Of a DNA stretch of 15,010 bases, positions 7,641 through 14,981 are shown one piece after another. The position numbers and the translations under genes are program-made. This DNA comes from JANXLS01 sp037129555 (lineage in GTDB: Bacteria > Planctomycetota > SZUA-567 > H5-PLA8): assembly GCA_037129555.1 (NCBI GenBank), contig JBAXUS010000153.1, positions 1 to 15,010 of the forward strand. Reading direction: 5' to 3'. Each line of letters begins with the position of its first letter. The stretch's first letter is position 1. A model generated the notes under the pieces. It was not told the DNA's origin, did not search any database, and saw only the letters and a list, made by a program, of their open reading frames with translations.

Positions 7641-7644
7641 CTCC
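7641..7644 (-). promoter_or_regulatory. Ribosome binding site fixing the DUF151 start
   Basis: GGAG on the minus strand lies eight bases before the ATG at 7632. It supports this start over the upstream in-frame TTG at 7749. Confidence 0.75.
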
Positions 7645-7733
7645 AGGAACTACGTTAGCTTGCGATGTGGCAAAGTGCAAAGAAAAACTTTGAGGCACGG
7701 ATGATTTATTTTGAAAAAAGTGAGAACTGTCGC

Positions 7734-7761
7734 TTGACCCTCTGGCCAAAATGGGTATAGT
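7734..7761 (+). promoter_or_regulatory. Sigma70-like promoter of tRNA-Glu
   Basis: TTGACC (7734-7739) and TATAGT (7756-7761) are separated by 16 bases. The -10 box ends 31 bases before the mature tRNA 5' end. It is the best promoter match in the window and fits a stable-RNA gene. Confidence 0.75.
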
Positions 7762-7792
7762 GTTCTCTCCGCAGTTTGAAGAGCGGGACCGA

Positions 7793-7865
7793 GTCGCTAT
7801 CGTCTAGAGGCCTAGGACAGAGGACTTTCAATCCTCCAACCGGGGTTCGAATCCCCGTAGCGACG
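7793..7865 (+). tRNA. tRNA-Glu (anticodon UUC)
   Basis: All cloverleaf arms can be drawn. The acceptor stem is GTCGCTA (7793-7799) with TAGCGAC (7858-7864). The anticodon arm is GAGGA-CTTTCAA-TCCTC, giving anticodon TTC for glutamate. The T arm is CGGGG-TTCGAAT-CCCCG, with discriminator G at 7865. The 3' CCA is not encoded and must be added enzymatically. A strong promoter precedes it and a hairpin follows. No direct repeat of its 3' end and no integrase is visible, so nothing shows it being used as an attachment site. Confidence 0.97.
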
Positions 7866-7877
7866 TTCACTTGAAAG

Positions 7878-7910
7878 TCGAGCCGCGCAAATTAAACTTG
7901 CGCGGTTCGA
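7878..7910 (+). terminator. Hairpin terminator after tRNA-Glu
   Basis: TCGAGCCGCGCAA (7878-7890) pairs with TTGCGCGGTTCGA (7898-7910), a 13-bp stem with one G-U pair and a 7-base loop, 13 bases after the tRNA. Only a short TGTTT follows, so termination may be partial, or the hairpin may serve as a processing signal. Confidence 0.65.
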
Positions 7911-7944
7911 TGTTTAAGAGTAGCGTGTGTGACTCGCAATGCGT

Positions 7945-7972
7945 TTGAACGTTCAGGCGCGCGAACTATTTA
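7945..7972 (+). promoter_or_regulatory. Candidate rpsU promoter with overlapping palindrome
   Basis: TTGAAC (7945-7950) and TATTTA (7967-7972) are separated by 16 bases and end 30 bases before the rpsU start. The perfect palindrome TGAACGTTCA (7946-7955) overlaps the -35 box, and GTTC at 7951-7954 is inverted as GAAC at 7963-7966. This could be an operator, but no regulator is implied. Confidence 0.4.
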
Positions 7973-7988
7973 TTCCAGTTCATGAACG

Positions 7989-7994
7989 AAGGAG
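7989..7994 (+). promoter_or_regulatory. Ribosome binding site fixing the rpsU start
   Basis: AAGGAG lies eight bases before the GTG at 8003. It lies inside the reading frame of the alternative ATG at 7982, which therefore is unlikely to be the true start. Confidence 0.75.
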
Positions 7995-8002
7995 TGGTGT
8001 TT

Positions 8003-8215
8003 GTGGTAAGAGTCGAAGGCCGTGCCGGCGAAAACATGGAAAAACTGTTGCGGCGCTTCAAGAAAGCGTGCGAAAAAGAAGGTCTGACGAAGCAGTTGCG
8101 TCAGAACCAACATTTCGAAAAGCCAAGCGACAAGAACCGCCGCAAGATCGTCGCCGCTCAACGCGCCCAGCGCAAAGCGCTGATGGAATCCATGCCGCAC
8201 ATGAAGCGCAAGTAA
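8003..8215 (+). CDS. rpsU: Small ribosomal subunit protein bS21
   Basis: This 70-residue basic protein matches bS21, a late-assembling 30S protein near the anti-Shine-Dalgarno region. The core GENMEKLLRRFKKACEKEGL lies near the N terminus, followed by the FEKPS motif and a lysine/arginine-rich helical tail ending in MKRK. The start is GTG at 8003, giving MVRVEGRAGENM. It is chosen because AAGGAG lies eight bases upstream and because bS21 normally begins this close to the core. An in-frame ATG at 7982 adds seven residues that are not family-like. It is probably a single-gene transcript with its own promoter, a structured 3' region and a strong terminator. Confidence 0.95.
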   Translation: MVRVEGRAGENMEKLLRRFKKACEKEGLTKQLRQNQHFEKPSDKNRRKIVAAQRAQRKALMESMPHMKRK

Positions 8216-8262
8216 GTTTTACGACATGGCGTAACGTGAGTGGGGATTCTTTCCAAAACACC

Positions 8263-8289
8263 ATTCGCCGCGTATCGACTACGGCGAAT
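8263..8289 (+). other. Hairpin in the rpsU 3' region
   Basis: ATTCGCCG (8263-8270) pairs perfectly with CGGCGAAT (8282-8289) across an 11-base loop. It lies about 47 bases after the rpsU stop and before the main terminator. No T-run follows. It may stabilise the mRNA 3' end or belong to a small 3'-derived RNA. Confidence 0.5.
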
Positions 8290-8304
8290 TTGAACACGAT
8301 TCAT

Positions 8305-8340
8305 AAAAAAGCGCATCCCAGAATCTTGGATGCGTTTTTT
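8305..8340 (+). terminator. Rho-independent terminator after rpsU
   Basis: CGCATCC (8312-8318) pairs with GGATGCG (8328-8334), preceded by six A (8305-8310) and followed by six T (8335-8340). The A and T runs can extend the stem. It should end the rpsU transcript and isolate it from the downstream ThuA gene. Confidence 0.9.
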
Positions 8341-8524
8341 CGTTTTATGAAGCGGCGATAACAGAAATAGGACAAATCGGACGCATAAGACGAATGTGTT
8401 TGTAAAGTCGCGATTTTTCAACTGATTTTCCAACGATTCGAGTGTATTCAAAAAAGCATCCGGCATAGGCCGGAACTGGACGTTGCTTGGCATTTTTGAT
8501 CCACCATAGAACAAGGGAGGTACT
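8341..8524 (+). other. Non-coding leader region before the ThuA-like gene
   Basis: No gene is visible here. With the rpsU 3' region it makes a stretch of about 309 bases without coding sequence. It contains one perfect hairpin, TCCGGC-ATAG-GCCGGA (8459-8474), about 50 bases before the ThuA-like start, and the ribosome binding site GGGAGG directly before the GTG at 8525. No convincing -35/-10 pair was found. Confidence 0.5.
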
Positions 8525-9481
8525 GTGAAGGCACGACTGTCGATTGTACTTTTAGCAGCCATTTTCGTCTGCGGCATCATCGCGGCCCCGCGTGTTGGCG
8601 CTGAAGAAAAGAAGAAGATTCTATTCCTCTCCGGTGGCCCTAGTCACGGTTTCGCGCAGCACGAACATTTGGCCGGTTGTACGCTGCTCTCCGACCGCAT
8701 CAACGCCTCGGGCCTCCCGATTGAATCGACGGTCGTTAAGGGCTGGCCGACTGATCCCCACACGTTCGACGGCGTCTCGGCCATCGTGATTTATTGCGAC
8801 GGCGGCGGTAATCACATCATTATGAAGCATCTCGAAGAATTCAACGCGCTGGTCAAAAAAGGTGTCGGCGTCGGCTGCATTCATTACGCAGTAGAAGTGC
8901 CTGTCGGCGACGGAGGCAAAGCGCTGCTCGGTGCCATCGGCGGCTTCTTTGAAACGTTCCTTTCGGTCAACCCACACTGGGTCGGTGAATTCAAAGAACC
9001 TGCCAAGCACCCGTGCGCGAACGGCACCGCTGGTTTCAAGACGAACGACGAATGGTATTACCACATGCGCTTTCAGTCCGAGATGACTGGCGTCACGCCG
9101 ATTCTCTCCGCCGTTCCGCCGGACAGCACGCGCCGCAATGTCAAAGATGCGCACGGCGGTAATCCGGAAGTCTTCGCTGGCGTCGGCAAGAATCTGTCCG
9201 AACACGTCGTCTGGGCCTACCAACGTCCCGAGAACGGTGGCCGCGGCTTCGGCTGCACGGGTGGACACAACCACGTTAACTGGGCGCAGAACGATTTCCG
9301 CACGACGATTCTGAACTCCATCGTCTGGATCACTGGCCTCGAAGTCCCAGCCGGTGGCGTTAAATCCAAGCAGCCCGATGGCGACGAAATGTTGAAGAAC
9401 ATCCCTGAAAACAAGAAAAAGGGCAACTTCGATGTGGCCGCTGAATTGAAGAAGCTTGAAGACCTGAACGCCAAGAAGTAA
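8525..9481 (+). CDS. Secreted ThuA-like domain protein
   Basis: This 318-residue protein starts with GTG at 8525, preceded by GGGAGG. Residues 1-26 form a Sec signal peptide with cleavage expected after VGA, so it is probably exported. The mature part (about 30-275) is a ThuA-type domain with a class I glutamine-amidotransferase-like fold: it opens with ILFLSGGPSHGFAQHEH, then IVIYCDGGGNHII, GVGVGCIHYAVEVP, and ends with the GFGCTGGHNHVNWAQNDFR segment typical of the family. ThuA was named from a trehalose-utilisation operon, but its reaction is not settled and planctomycete genomes hold many secreted relatives; a carbohydrate-related role is inferred only. The C terminus (about 277-318) is a lysine-rich tail. 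It is a monocistronic gene with a strong terminator 26 bases after the stop. Confidence 0.9.
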   Translation: MKARLSIVLLAAIFVCGIIAAPRVGAEEKKKILFLSGGPSHGFAQHEHLAGCTLLSDRINASGLPIESTVVKGWPTDPHTFDGVSAIVIYCDGGGNHIIMKHLEEFNALVKKGVGVGCIHYAVEVPVGDGGKALLGAIGGFFETFLSVNPHWVGEFKEPAKHPCANGTAGFKTNDEWYYHMRFQSEMTGVTPILSAVPPDSTRRNVKDAHGGNPEVFAGVGKNLSEHVVWAYQRPENGGRGFGCTGGHNHVNWAQNDFRTTILNSIVWITGLEVPAGGVKSKQPDGDEMLKNIPENKKKGNFDVAAELKKLEDLNAKK

Positions 9482-9507
9482 GACGATCTGACGTCAACCG
9501 GAACTAA

Positions 9508-9537
9508 AAAAAACCGCCCAGCAATGGGCGGTTTTTT
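9508..9537 (+). terminator. Strong Rho-independent terminator after the ThuA-like gene
   Basis: AAAAAACCGCCCA (9508-9520) pairs perfectly with TGGGCGGTTTTTT (9525-9537), a 13-bp stem closed by a GCAA (GNRA) tetraloop. The symmetrical A and T runs allow termination in both directions, though the SNF2 gene on the other strand ends about 100 bases away. Confidence 0.95.
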
Positions 9538-9580
9538 CATAGTCGCACTCATCAATTATCCGCCCATTTTCCTCAAAAAC

Positions 9581-9640
9581 CATTCGCGAGGATTCGTGCA
9601 GATTCGCGAGATTCGATGTTAAAAAGCCGTTTGCCGTTTA
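9581..9640 (-). repeat. Dispersed repeat with 10-bp periodicity, copy 2 (inverted)
   Basis: Read on the minus strand it begins AAACGGCAAACGGC, then a T-run and AAC, then steps built on CGCGAATCT, GCACGAATCC and TCGCGAATG. Leader and core match copy 1 at 4436-4486 in opposite orientation. It starts at the stop codon of the SNF2 gene, so it forms that gene's immediate 3' flank. Confidence 0.65.
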
Positions 9641-12600
9641 TCCCAGCAACAATTCCAAATCCTCGCGCTTCAATCCGCCGATCATGCTGTTTCCTGCGCC
9701 GATGATTGCGTCGGCCAAATCGCGTTTGTTCTGCTGTAGCATCACGACTTTTTCTTCAATCGAATCGCGCACAATCAGCCGGTAGGCAAAGACCTGTTGC
9801 GTTTGGCCGATGCGATGGGCGCGGTCGATGGCCTGCGATTCCACAGCCGGATTCCACCACGGGTCGAGCAAGAACACGTACTCCGCCGCCGTCAGATTCA
9901 ATCCGAGCCCGCCTGCTTTCAGACTGATCAAAAACAGTTTGCAGTCCGGATCGTTTTGGAAGCGGTCCACTTTGGCCTGCCGGTCGCGCGTTTTGCCGTC
10001 GAGGTATTCATACGGAATATTCGCGGCGTCGAGCTTCTTCTTTGCAATCGAGAGGAAGCTCGTGAACTGCGAGAACACCAGCGCCTTGTGGCCTTCTTCG
10101 AGTACTTCTTCGAGCTGAGGAATCAACGCGTCCAATTTCGCAGACGGGTCGTTGATCTTCTCTTTGTCGATCAAGCCCGGATGACAGGCGGCTTGACGCA
10201 GACGCAACAGCGCTTCGAGAATTTGAATCTTTGAACTATTGATCCCGTCGCGTTCGATCAAACCCATGAGTGATTTGCGATAATGGTCGCGCAAATCGTT
10301 GTACATCTTGCGCTGCTCCGGCTCCATTTCGCAATGAATCGTCTGCTCGGTTTTCTCAGGAAGATCCTTCGCGACTTGAGCTTTCGTTCGTCGCAAAATA
10401 AACGGCCGCAGCGCACGAGACAGCAATTCGCGGGCTTCTGGATTGGAGTCGCTCGCAGCGCTTGCACTGGTTTGAAACACGGTCGCCGTCCCGAGCATTC
10501 CGGGATTCAAAAACTCGAACATGCTCCACAAATCGTTCAAATGATTTTCGACCGGCGTACCGCTCATGCACAGACGATGCGCGCCCTGCACCAGCCGCGC
10601 GGCCTTCGCCGTGCCCGTGTCCGCGTTTTTGATGATCTGCGCTTCGTCCAGAATCACATAGTCAAACGCCATGTCTTTGATGAAGACAATATCGCTGCGC
10701 AACGTTCCATAGGTCGTCAGGACCAGATCGTAGTCGTCGAATTTCTCGGCATCTTTATCCCGGAACGGCCCGGTGTGATCGAGCACCCGCAACTTCGGGG
10801 CGAAGCGAGCCGCTTCTTGTTTCCAATTAAAAATCAGTGATCGCGGCACCACCGCCAGAGACGTCTTGGGCGCGACATCCAACTCGTCTGACGAAATTGC
10901 TTTTGCTACCGCCGCTTTTTTAAGCGGCACATCCACATGCAATTCGCGGCGCGATTCCAACAGAGCCAGCACTTGCACCGTCTTGCCCAAACCCATATCG
11001 TCCGCAAGACAGCCGCCGAATCCGAAGCGTTGTAAGAAATACAACCACCCCAAGCCCTCGCGTTGATATTCGCGCAATTCGCCGATGAATCCACTCGGTG
11101 GGTTGACTGCTTTAATGCTTTTGAAACTTCGCAGCTCCTCGCTCACGCGCGTGAATGTTTCGTCGCAGGTCGATTGAGGTTGAGCCGCCAACAAGGCGTC
11201 GAGCACTCCGGCTTGCGTCTTCGAAAAGCGGACGTGATCTTCGTGCGCTTTGCCTGTGCCGGCCAAAATTCCGTAACGCTTCAACCACTCTTCGGGCAGC
11301 AATCCGAAACTGCCGTCGTCCAAACGGACCATCGTCTCGCCTTTGCGCAACGCCGCGAGTAGTGCTGGGAGCGTCGTCGTCGCTCCGCCGAAATCGATCT
11401 CGGCGCGCAACTCGAACCAGTCGATGCCTGACGACACGGTCATCTTCATTTCGCCGGGCGTGCGGTACAATTTTCCGTCCGCTTCAACGCGCCATTTATC
11501 CGCGATCAGTGCGGCGACCACACGCGGCAGATGGCGCGGATTCAATTCCGGTTCGCCACTGGCAGAATTCTTCGTGACTTTAAAACCCAGTTCCATCATT
11601 CGAGCGGCGAACGCATTCTCCGCACCGACATCGCGGACGAATAGCTTCCGTTCCGTCGGGTGCATGACGCCACGCTCGACGGAACTCGCCAAGACCATGA
11701 TGCCGTTGTAATCAAACGACAACTCGCCGCGCAGATCGTTGCGCGGATCGTACATCGGTTTCTTGATTCGCAAACACGCGCTCGGGACGACGTGTGCTTC
11801 TTCCACACGCAGTTCGACGGGGGCATCCAACGGGGGCAGTCGAGGCAGGCGCTGCAACATGGCAACGAACTCCGCGCCCTGAGCCAACGGCACACGGATT
11901 TCATTTTCCTGCCGCAACGAACCGATCAACGGAAACGCGCCAGCGTCATTCAGTCGTGACAATTGGTCGCGCCAAAACACCCACTTGTCTGCGTTCAACA
12001 TCACAGGCTCGCTCAATGGCTTGCGCTCATCACCGCGTCGCAAACTGCCTTTCAAGACGTACTCTCTTTTCTTTTCGTCCGTGTGCAATTCGAGATGAAA
12101 ATCCCACGCGGCTCCGTCGTCGAACGCCAGCGGCACGTGTTCGCCATATTCTTTCGTCAGTAAAAATAAGCGTCCGGCTTTTGCCAGCGTCGGAAGGACT
12201 GCTTCTTGAACCGCTGTGTTTAAGGTGAATCGCGAATGGCGGTCGCGTCCGTAATACGTCGCGTAACCCGCTTTCGCCTCGCCGCCGATCAAGAGATTGC
12301 AGACATCACGGTCCAGAGGATCGGCGATCAGGTCGATCGATTCGCGCTCGACGGGTCGCGCTTTCGGCACACCCCAATCGCCATTTTTTTTCCGTTCGCG
12401 CGAATACAATTCCAACACCACGCCGCGCCCGGTCATCGTCTGCGGCACGTTGACCGAGTACATCGTCTGCCCTGTCGTCGGAGCCAGTCCGCCGACTTTC
12501 GCCGCCAAGGGCCCCGCAGCCGTGACTGCAATTGCCCGGCTCATTAAATTGACAAAGTGCTTCCATTCCGGATCTTTTGAACGACGCACGAGAGGAGTCG

Positions 12601-13054
12601 TCGGTGCTCTCCGGTCGAGCGTTGGATCGTCATCCAAATCACCGCTGCGGTACGGATCGAGATCGTCGAGATCATCGTCGTCCTCGTCAACGACAGCCGC
12701 TTGTGAGGGTGCCGGTCCGCCAACGCCGGGATTTGAAACCAGACTCAATTTGGCGATGAACGGCGGCGGCTGCAATTTGCGTTGAATGTCCGCTTCAAGA
12801 ATCGTCGCCCATATATGGGGACATTGTTGATGGTCGCTGAAAAACGGGCATGAGCACGTGACCCGCAACAACCCTTCTCCACCCGCTCTCAGTTCGAGTG
12901 ATACAAGATAAGACGGATCGCTGGACACTTTCGCTCGAACCGTAGCCGCATCAAATGTTCCGATATGCACTGCTCCAGCGACATACAATTCCCGTCCCCG
13001 TTGCCGGATCAGGTTGTCGAACGCGTGCTGGATTTTCTGAGCCAATGCCCCCAT
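9638..13054 (-). CDS. SWIM zinc-finger SNF2-family helicase/ATPase
   Basis: This 1138-residue protein starts with ATG at 13054, preceded by GGAGAG. A SWIM zinc finger lies near the N terminus (C67, C69, C78, H80), followed by an acidic linker (about 122-146, rich in Asp). Residues about 150-640 match the long N-terminal region found in bacterial SNF2 proteins and are not otherwise recognisable. The helicase core begins about 655: Walker A GLGKT with K691, motif II DEAQ (803-806), then SGTPVENHLNDLWS, and the C-terminal RecA lobe with KALVFSQFTSFL, SLKAGGLGLNL and the arginine-finger motif VI in DRAHRIGQ (about 1078). Such enzymes translocate on double-stranded DNA and remodel protein-DNA complexes; the bacterial role of this subfamily is not established. 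A stretch of about 25 residues with an alanine/lysine-rich part separates Walker A from motif Ia. Confidence 0.95.
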   Translation of the reverse strand: MGALAQKIQHAFDNLIRQRGRELYVAGAVHIGTFDAATVRAKVSSDPSYLVSLELRAGGEGLLRVTCSCPFFSDHQQCPHIWATILEADIQRKLQPPPFIAKLSLVSNPGVGGPAPSQAAVVDEDDDDLDDLDPYRSGDLDDDPTLDRRAPTTPLVRRSKDPEWKHFVNLMSRAIAVTAAGPLAAKVGGLAPTTGQTMYSVNVPQTMTGRGVVLELYSRERKKNGDWGVPKARPVERESIDLIADPLDRDVCNLLIGGEAKAGYATYYGRDRHSRFTLNTAVQEAVLPTLAKAGRLFLLTKEYGEHVPLAFDDGAAWDFHLELHTDEKKREYVLKGSLRRGDERKPLSEPVMLNADKWVFWRDQLSRLNDAGAFPLIGSLRQENEIRVPLAQGAEFVAMLQRLPRLPPLDAPVELRVEEAHVVPSACLRIKKPMYDPRNDLRGELSFDYNGIMVLASSVERGVMHPTERKLFVRDVGAENAFAARMMELGFKVTKNSASGEPELNPRHLPRVVAALIADKWRVEADGKLYRTPGEMKMTVSSGIDWFELRAEIDFGGATTTLPALLAALRKGETMVRLDDGSFGLLPEEWLKRYGILAGTGKAHEDHVRFSKTQAGVLDALLAAQPQSTCDETFTRVSEELRSFKSIKAVNPPSGFIGELREYQREGLGWLYFLQRFGFGGCLADDMGLGKTVQVLALLESRRELHVDVPLKKAAVAKAISSDELDVAPKTSLAVVPRSLIFNWKQEAARFAPKLRVLDHTGPFRDKDAEKFDDYDLVLTTYGTLRSDIVFIKDMAFDYVILDEAQIIKNADTGTAKAARLVQGAHRLCMSGTPVENHLNDLWSMFEFLNPGMLGTATVFQTSASAASDSNPEARELLSRALRPFILRRTKAQVAKDLPEKTEQTIHCEMEPEQRKMYNDLRDHYRKSLMGLIERDGINSSKIQILEALLRLRQAACHPGLIDKEKINDPSAKLDALIPQLEEVLEEGHKALVFSQFTSFLSIAKKKLDAANIPYEYLDGKTRDRQAKVDRFQNDPDCKLFLISLKAGGLGLNLTAAEYVFLLDPWWNPAVESQAIDRAHRIGQTQQVFAYRLIVRDSIEEKVVMLQQNKRDLADAIIGAGNSMIGGLKREDLELLLG

Positions 13055-13233
13055 TCAAACTCTCCGCGACGATAAAATTGCAAACGCTCTCGAAATGACT
13101 TAAAACAAATCCGCTTGGGTGCGGACATGACCAACACGCAGTGTAACCGCCCACGCACCGAAAACCACTTCGTGCCCGAAAATGATTGGAAAGTTATTTC
13201 CTTATCCGTGCCTACCTAAAGAATGTGCCCATT

Positions 13234-14772
13234 ATGAAACCAACGTTCCTCGCTTTCGCCCTTCTTTTCGCCGTCATCGAGCTTGCTACACTCGCCAGTG
13301 CGAGCGAGTATTTTTGTATCGAAATCACTGACGAAACCACCGGTCGCGGCGTCCCGCTTGTGCGTCTGGAGACCACCGACAAGAACGTCTTTTATACAGA
13401 CAGCAACGGACTCGTCGCCTTCAATGAACCGGGCTTAATGAACATGTCCGTGTGGTTTTCTATTTCAAGCCACGGGTATGAATTTCCGCATGAATCCTTC
13501 GGGCTTCGAGGCATTGCACTGAAGACCGTTCCCGACACATCATCGCGCTTAAAATTGCGCCGAGTCAACATCGCTGAACGGATGTACCGTGTCACGGGTC
13601 GAGGCATCTATCGAGACACGATTCTTCTCGGACAAAAACCGCCGATCGAATTCGGTGCGCTGAATGGAAATATCATCGGACAGGATTCTGTTTTGACGGC
13701 GATTTGCAACGACAAACTTTTTTGGTTCTGGGGCGACACCAACCGTCCCAACCATCCGCTCGGCAATTTTCTCACGACCGGAGCCACGTCCGCTCTCCCA
13801 GGAAAAGGTGGACTTGATCCCAGCGTGGGTGTGAACTTCAAGTATTTTACTGATCCGAAATCTGGCTTTGCCAAGCCCATGTTTCCGGGTCTCAAAGGGC
13901 CTGTGTGGATTGACGCCGTCATGACGATCAAAAATGATGCGGGCAATGATCTCATTCTCTCGCGGTACAGCCGCGTCGATAAAGACATGAAACCCATTGA
14001 AAGCGGGCTGGCTGTTTTCAGCGAGTCGGAGACTCAATTCAAGCTCCTCTCCCCCATCCCGCCCGATTCAAAATTAGCTCCGGCAGGCCATCCGTTTCAT
14101 GTCACACTGGATGCGCAAGACTATGTTTATTTTCCTGCGCCGTATCCGTGCATCCGCGTTAAATCCGATTGGAAAAGCGTGACGACATTGGGCGATTACG
14201 AGGGCTTCACGTGTCTTAAAGAGGGGACGGTTTATGTGAAGAAAGCAGCGCAATTGGATCGCGGAGCAGATGGGAAATTGGTTTGGACGTGGCGCAAAGA
14301 TACTGGGGTATTAAAGCCGTCGGAGATCGACGAACTCGTTTCGTCCGGCCAGATCAAGCGCGATGAGGTCCCGTTTCGCCTTCGCAACGCGGACGACAAA
14401 AAGCCAATTCATCTACATAACTCAACGGTGTATTGGAACGACTATAAGAAAAAGTGGCTCATGATCGGCGTCCAATCTTACGGCGACAGTTTTCTTGGGG
14501 AAGTCTGGTACGCGGAATCGAGCGCGCCTGAAGGGCCGTGGGTCGAGGCTAAAAAAATAGCGACGCATGCGAAGAAACATGAGAATCAGGATTTCTACAA
14601 TCCCACTCAGCATCCTTATTTTGCTCAGGACGGAGGCCGCTTTATTTTCTTCGAAGGCACGATCACGAACACGTTCTCGGGCAGCCCGTATGCAATTCCG
14701 ACCTATGATTACAATCAAATGATGTACCGGCTCGATCTGGCGGATTCACGGCTAAAGATGCCGGGGAATTAA
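13234..14772 (+). CDS. Secreted protein with beta-propeller-like (GH43/DUF4185-type) body, function unknown
   Basis: From the ATG at 13234 the protein has 512 residues. Residues 1-23 are a Sec signal peptide ending ASA, so export is expected. Residues about 24-110 look like a carboxypeptidase-regulatory-type beta sandwich (VPLVRLETTDKNVFYTDSNG). The rest carries repeated aromatic-rich strands resembling a five-bladed propeller: KLFWFWGDTN (about 160-169), STVYWNDYKKKWLMIG (about 395-410), WYAESSAPEGPW and YNPTQHPYF (about 456-464) with FIFFEGT after it. These resemble glycoside-hydrolase-like propellers, but no catalytic residues can be assigned. A TTG at 13186 would add 16 residues ahead of the signal peptide and is less likely. 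The gene is divergent from the SNF2 helicase, with a 179-base gap in which no convincing promoter was found. Confidence 0.85.
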   Translation: MKPTFLAFALLFAVIELATLASASEYFCIEITDETTGRGVPLVRLETTDKNVFYTDSNGLVAFNEPGLMNMSVWFSISSHGYEFPHESFGLRGIALKTVPDTSSRLKLRRVNIAERMYRVTGRGIYRDTILLGQKPPIEFGALNGNIIGQDSVLTAICNDKLFWFWGDTNRPNHPLGNFLTTGATSALPGKGGLDPSVGVNFKYFTDPKSGFAKPMFPGLKGPVWIDAVMTIKNDAGNDLILSRYSRVDKDMKPIESGLAVFSESETQFKLLSPIPPDSKLAPAGHPFHVTLDAQDYVYFPAPYPCIRVKSDWKSVTTLGDYEGFTCLKEGTVYVKKAAQLDRGADGKLVWTWRKDTGVLKPSEIDELVSSGQIKRDEVPFRLRNADDKKPIHLHNSTVYWNDYKKKWLMIGVQSYGDSFLGEVWYAESSAPEGPWVEAKKIATHAKKHENQDFYNPTQHPYFAQDGGRFIFFEGTITNTFSGSPYAIPTYDYNQMMYRLDLADSRLKMPGN

Positions 14773-14776
14773 GTCT

Positions 14777-14795
14777 CTCGCAGAGGCACAAAGGA
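14777..14795 (+). repeat. Short CGCAGAGGCACAAAGG-type motif
   Basis: The bases at 14780-14795 (CGCAGAGGCACAAAGG) match a family of short intergenic repeats that I recall from many bacterial genomes. It lies just after the secreted-protein gene. Only one copy is in the window, so the call depends on memory of the motif. Confidence 0.35.
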
Positions 14796-14840
14796 AAGTG
14801 CAATGGGTGAATCACCGGACGTATGAGATTTCCCCTCTCC

Positions 14841-14981
14841 CCTTGAGGGAGATGGCCGACGAAGGTACTCCTTCGCGGGGTGAGGGGTGGCGTTGATTAA
14901 ACATAACGCGTTGGTATTAATCAACGATTACCCCTCACCCCGCGAGCCGAACAGCAGGCTCGTCGGCCCTCTCCCTCAAGG
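14841..14981. repeat. 141-bp imperfect palindrome made of two inverted REP/MITE-like units
   Basis: Four perfect arm pairs nest around one centre: CCTTGAGGGAG (14841-14851) with CTCCCTCAAGG (14971-14981); GGCCGACGA (14854-14862) with TCGTCGGCC (14960-14968); CGCGGGGTGAGGGGT (14874-14888) with ACCCCTCACCCCGCG (14930-14944); CGTTGATTAA (14891-14900) with TTAATCAACG (14917-14926). Between the second and third pairs each arm carries its own small hairpin: CGAAGG-TACT-CCTTCG (14860-14875) on the left, and GAGCC-N8-GGCTC (14944-14961) on the right. There is no open frame, transposase or clear target duplication. It could also end transcription of the upstream gene. Confidence 0.85.

Noticed and set aside
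7633..7749. Longer DUF151 protein starting at TTG 7749
   Set aside because: The extra 39 residues have no family similarity, overlap the tRNA promoter region, and the ATG at 7632 has a well-spaced GGAG.
7793..7910. tRNA-Glu as an integration site for a mobile element
   Set aside because: No second copy of the tRNA 3' end and no integrase gene occurs in the window; rpsU follows directly.
13186..13233. TTG start at 13186 for the secreted propeller-like protein
   Set aside because: It would place 16 polar residues before an otherwise standard signal peptide.
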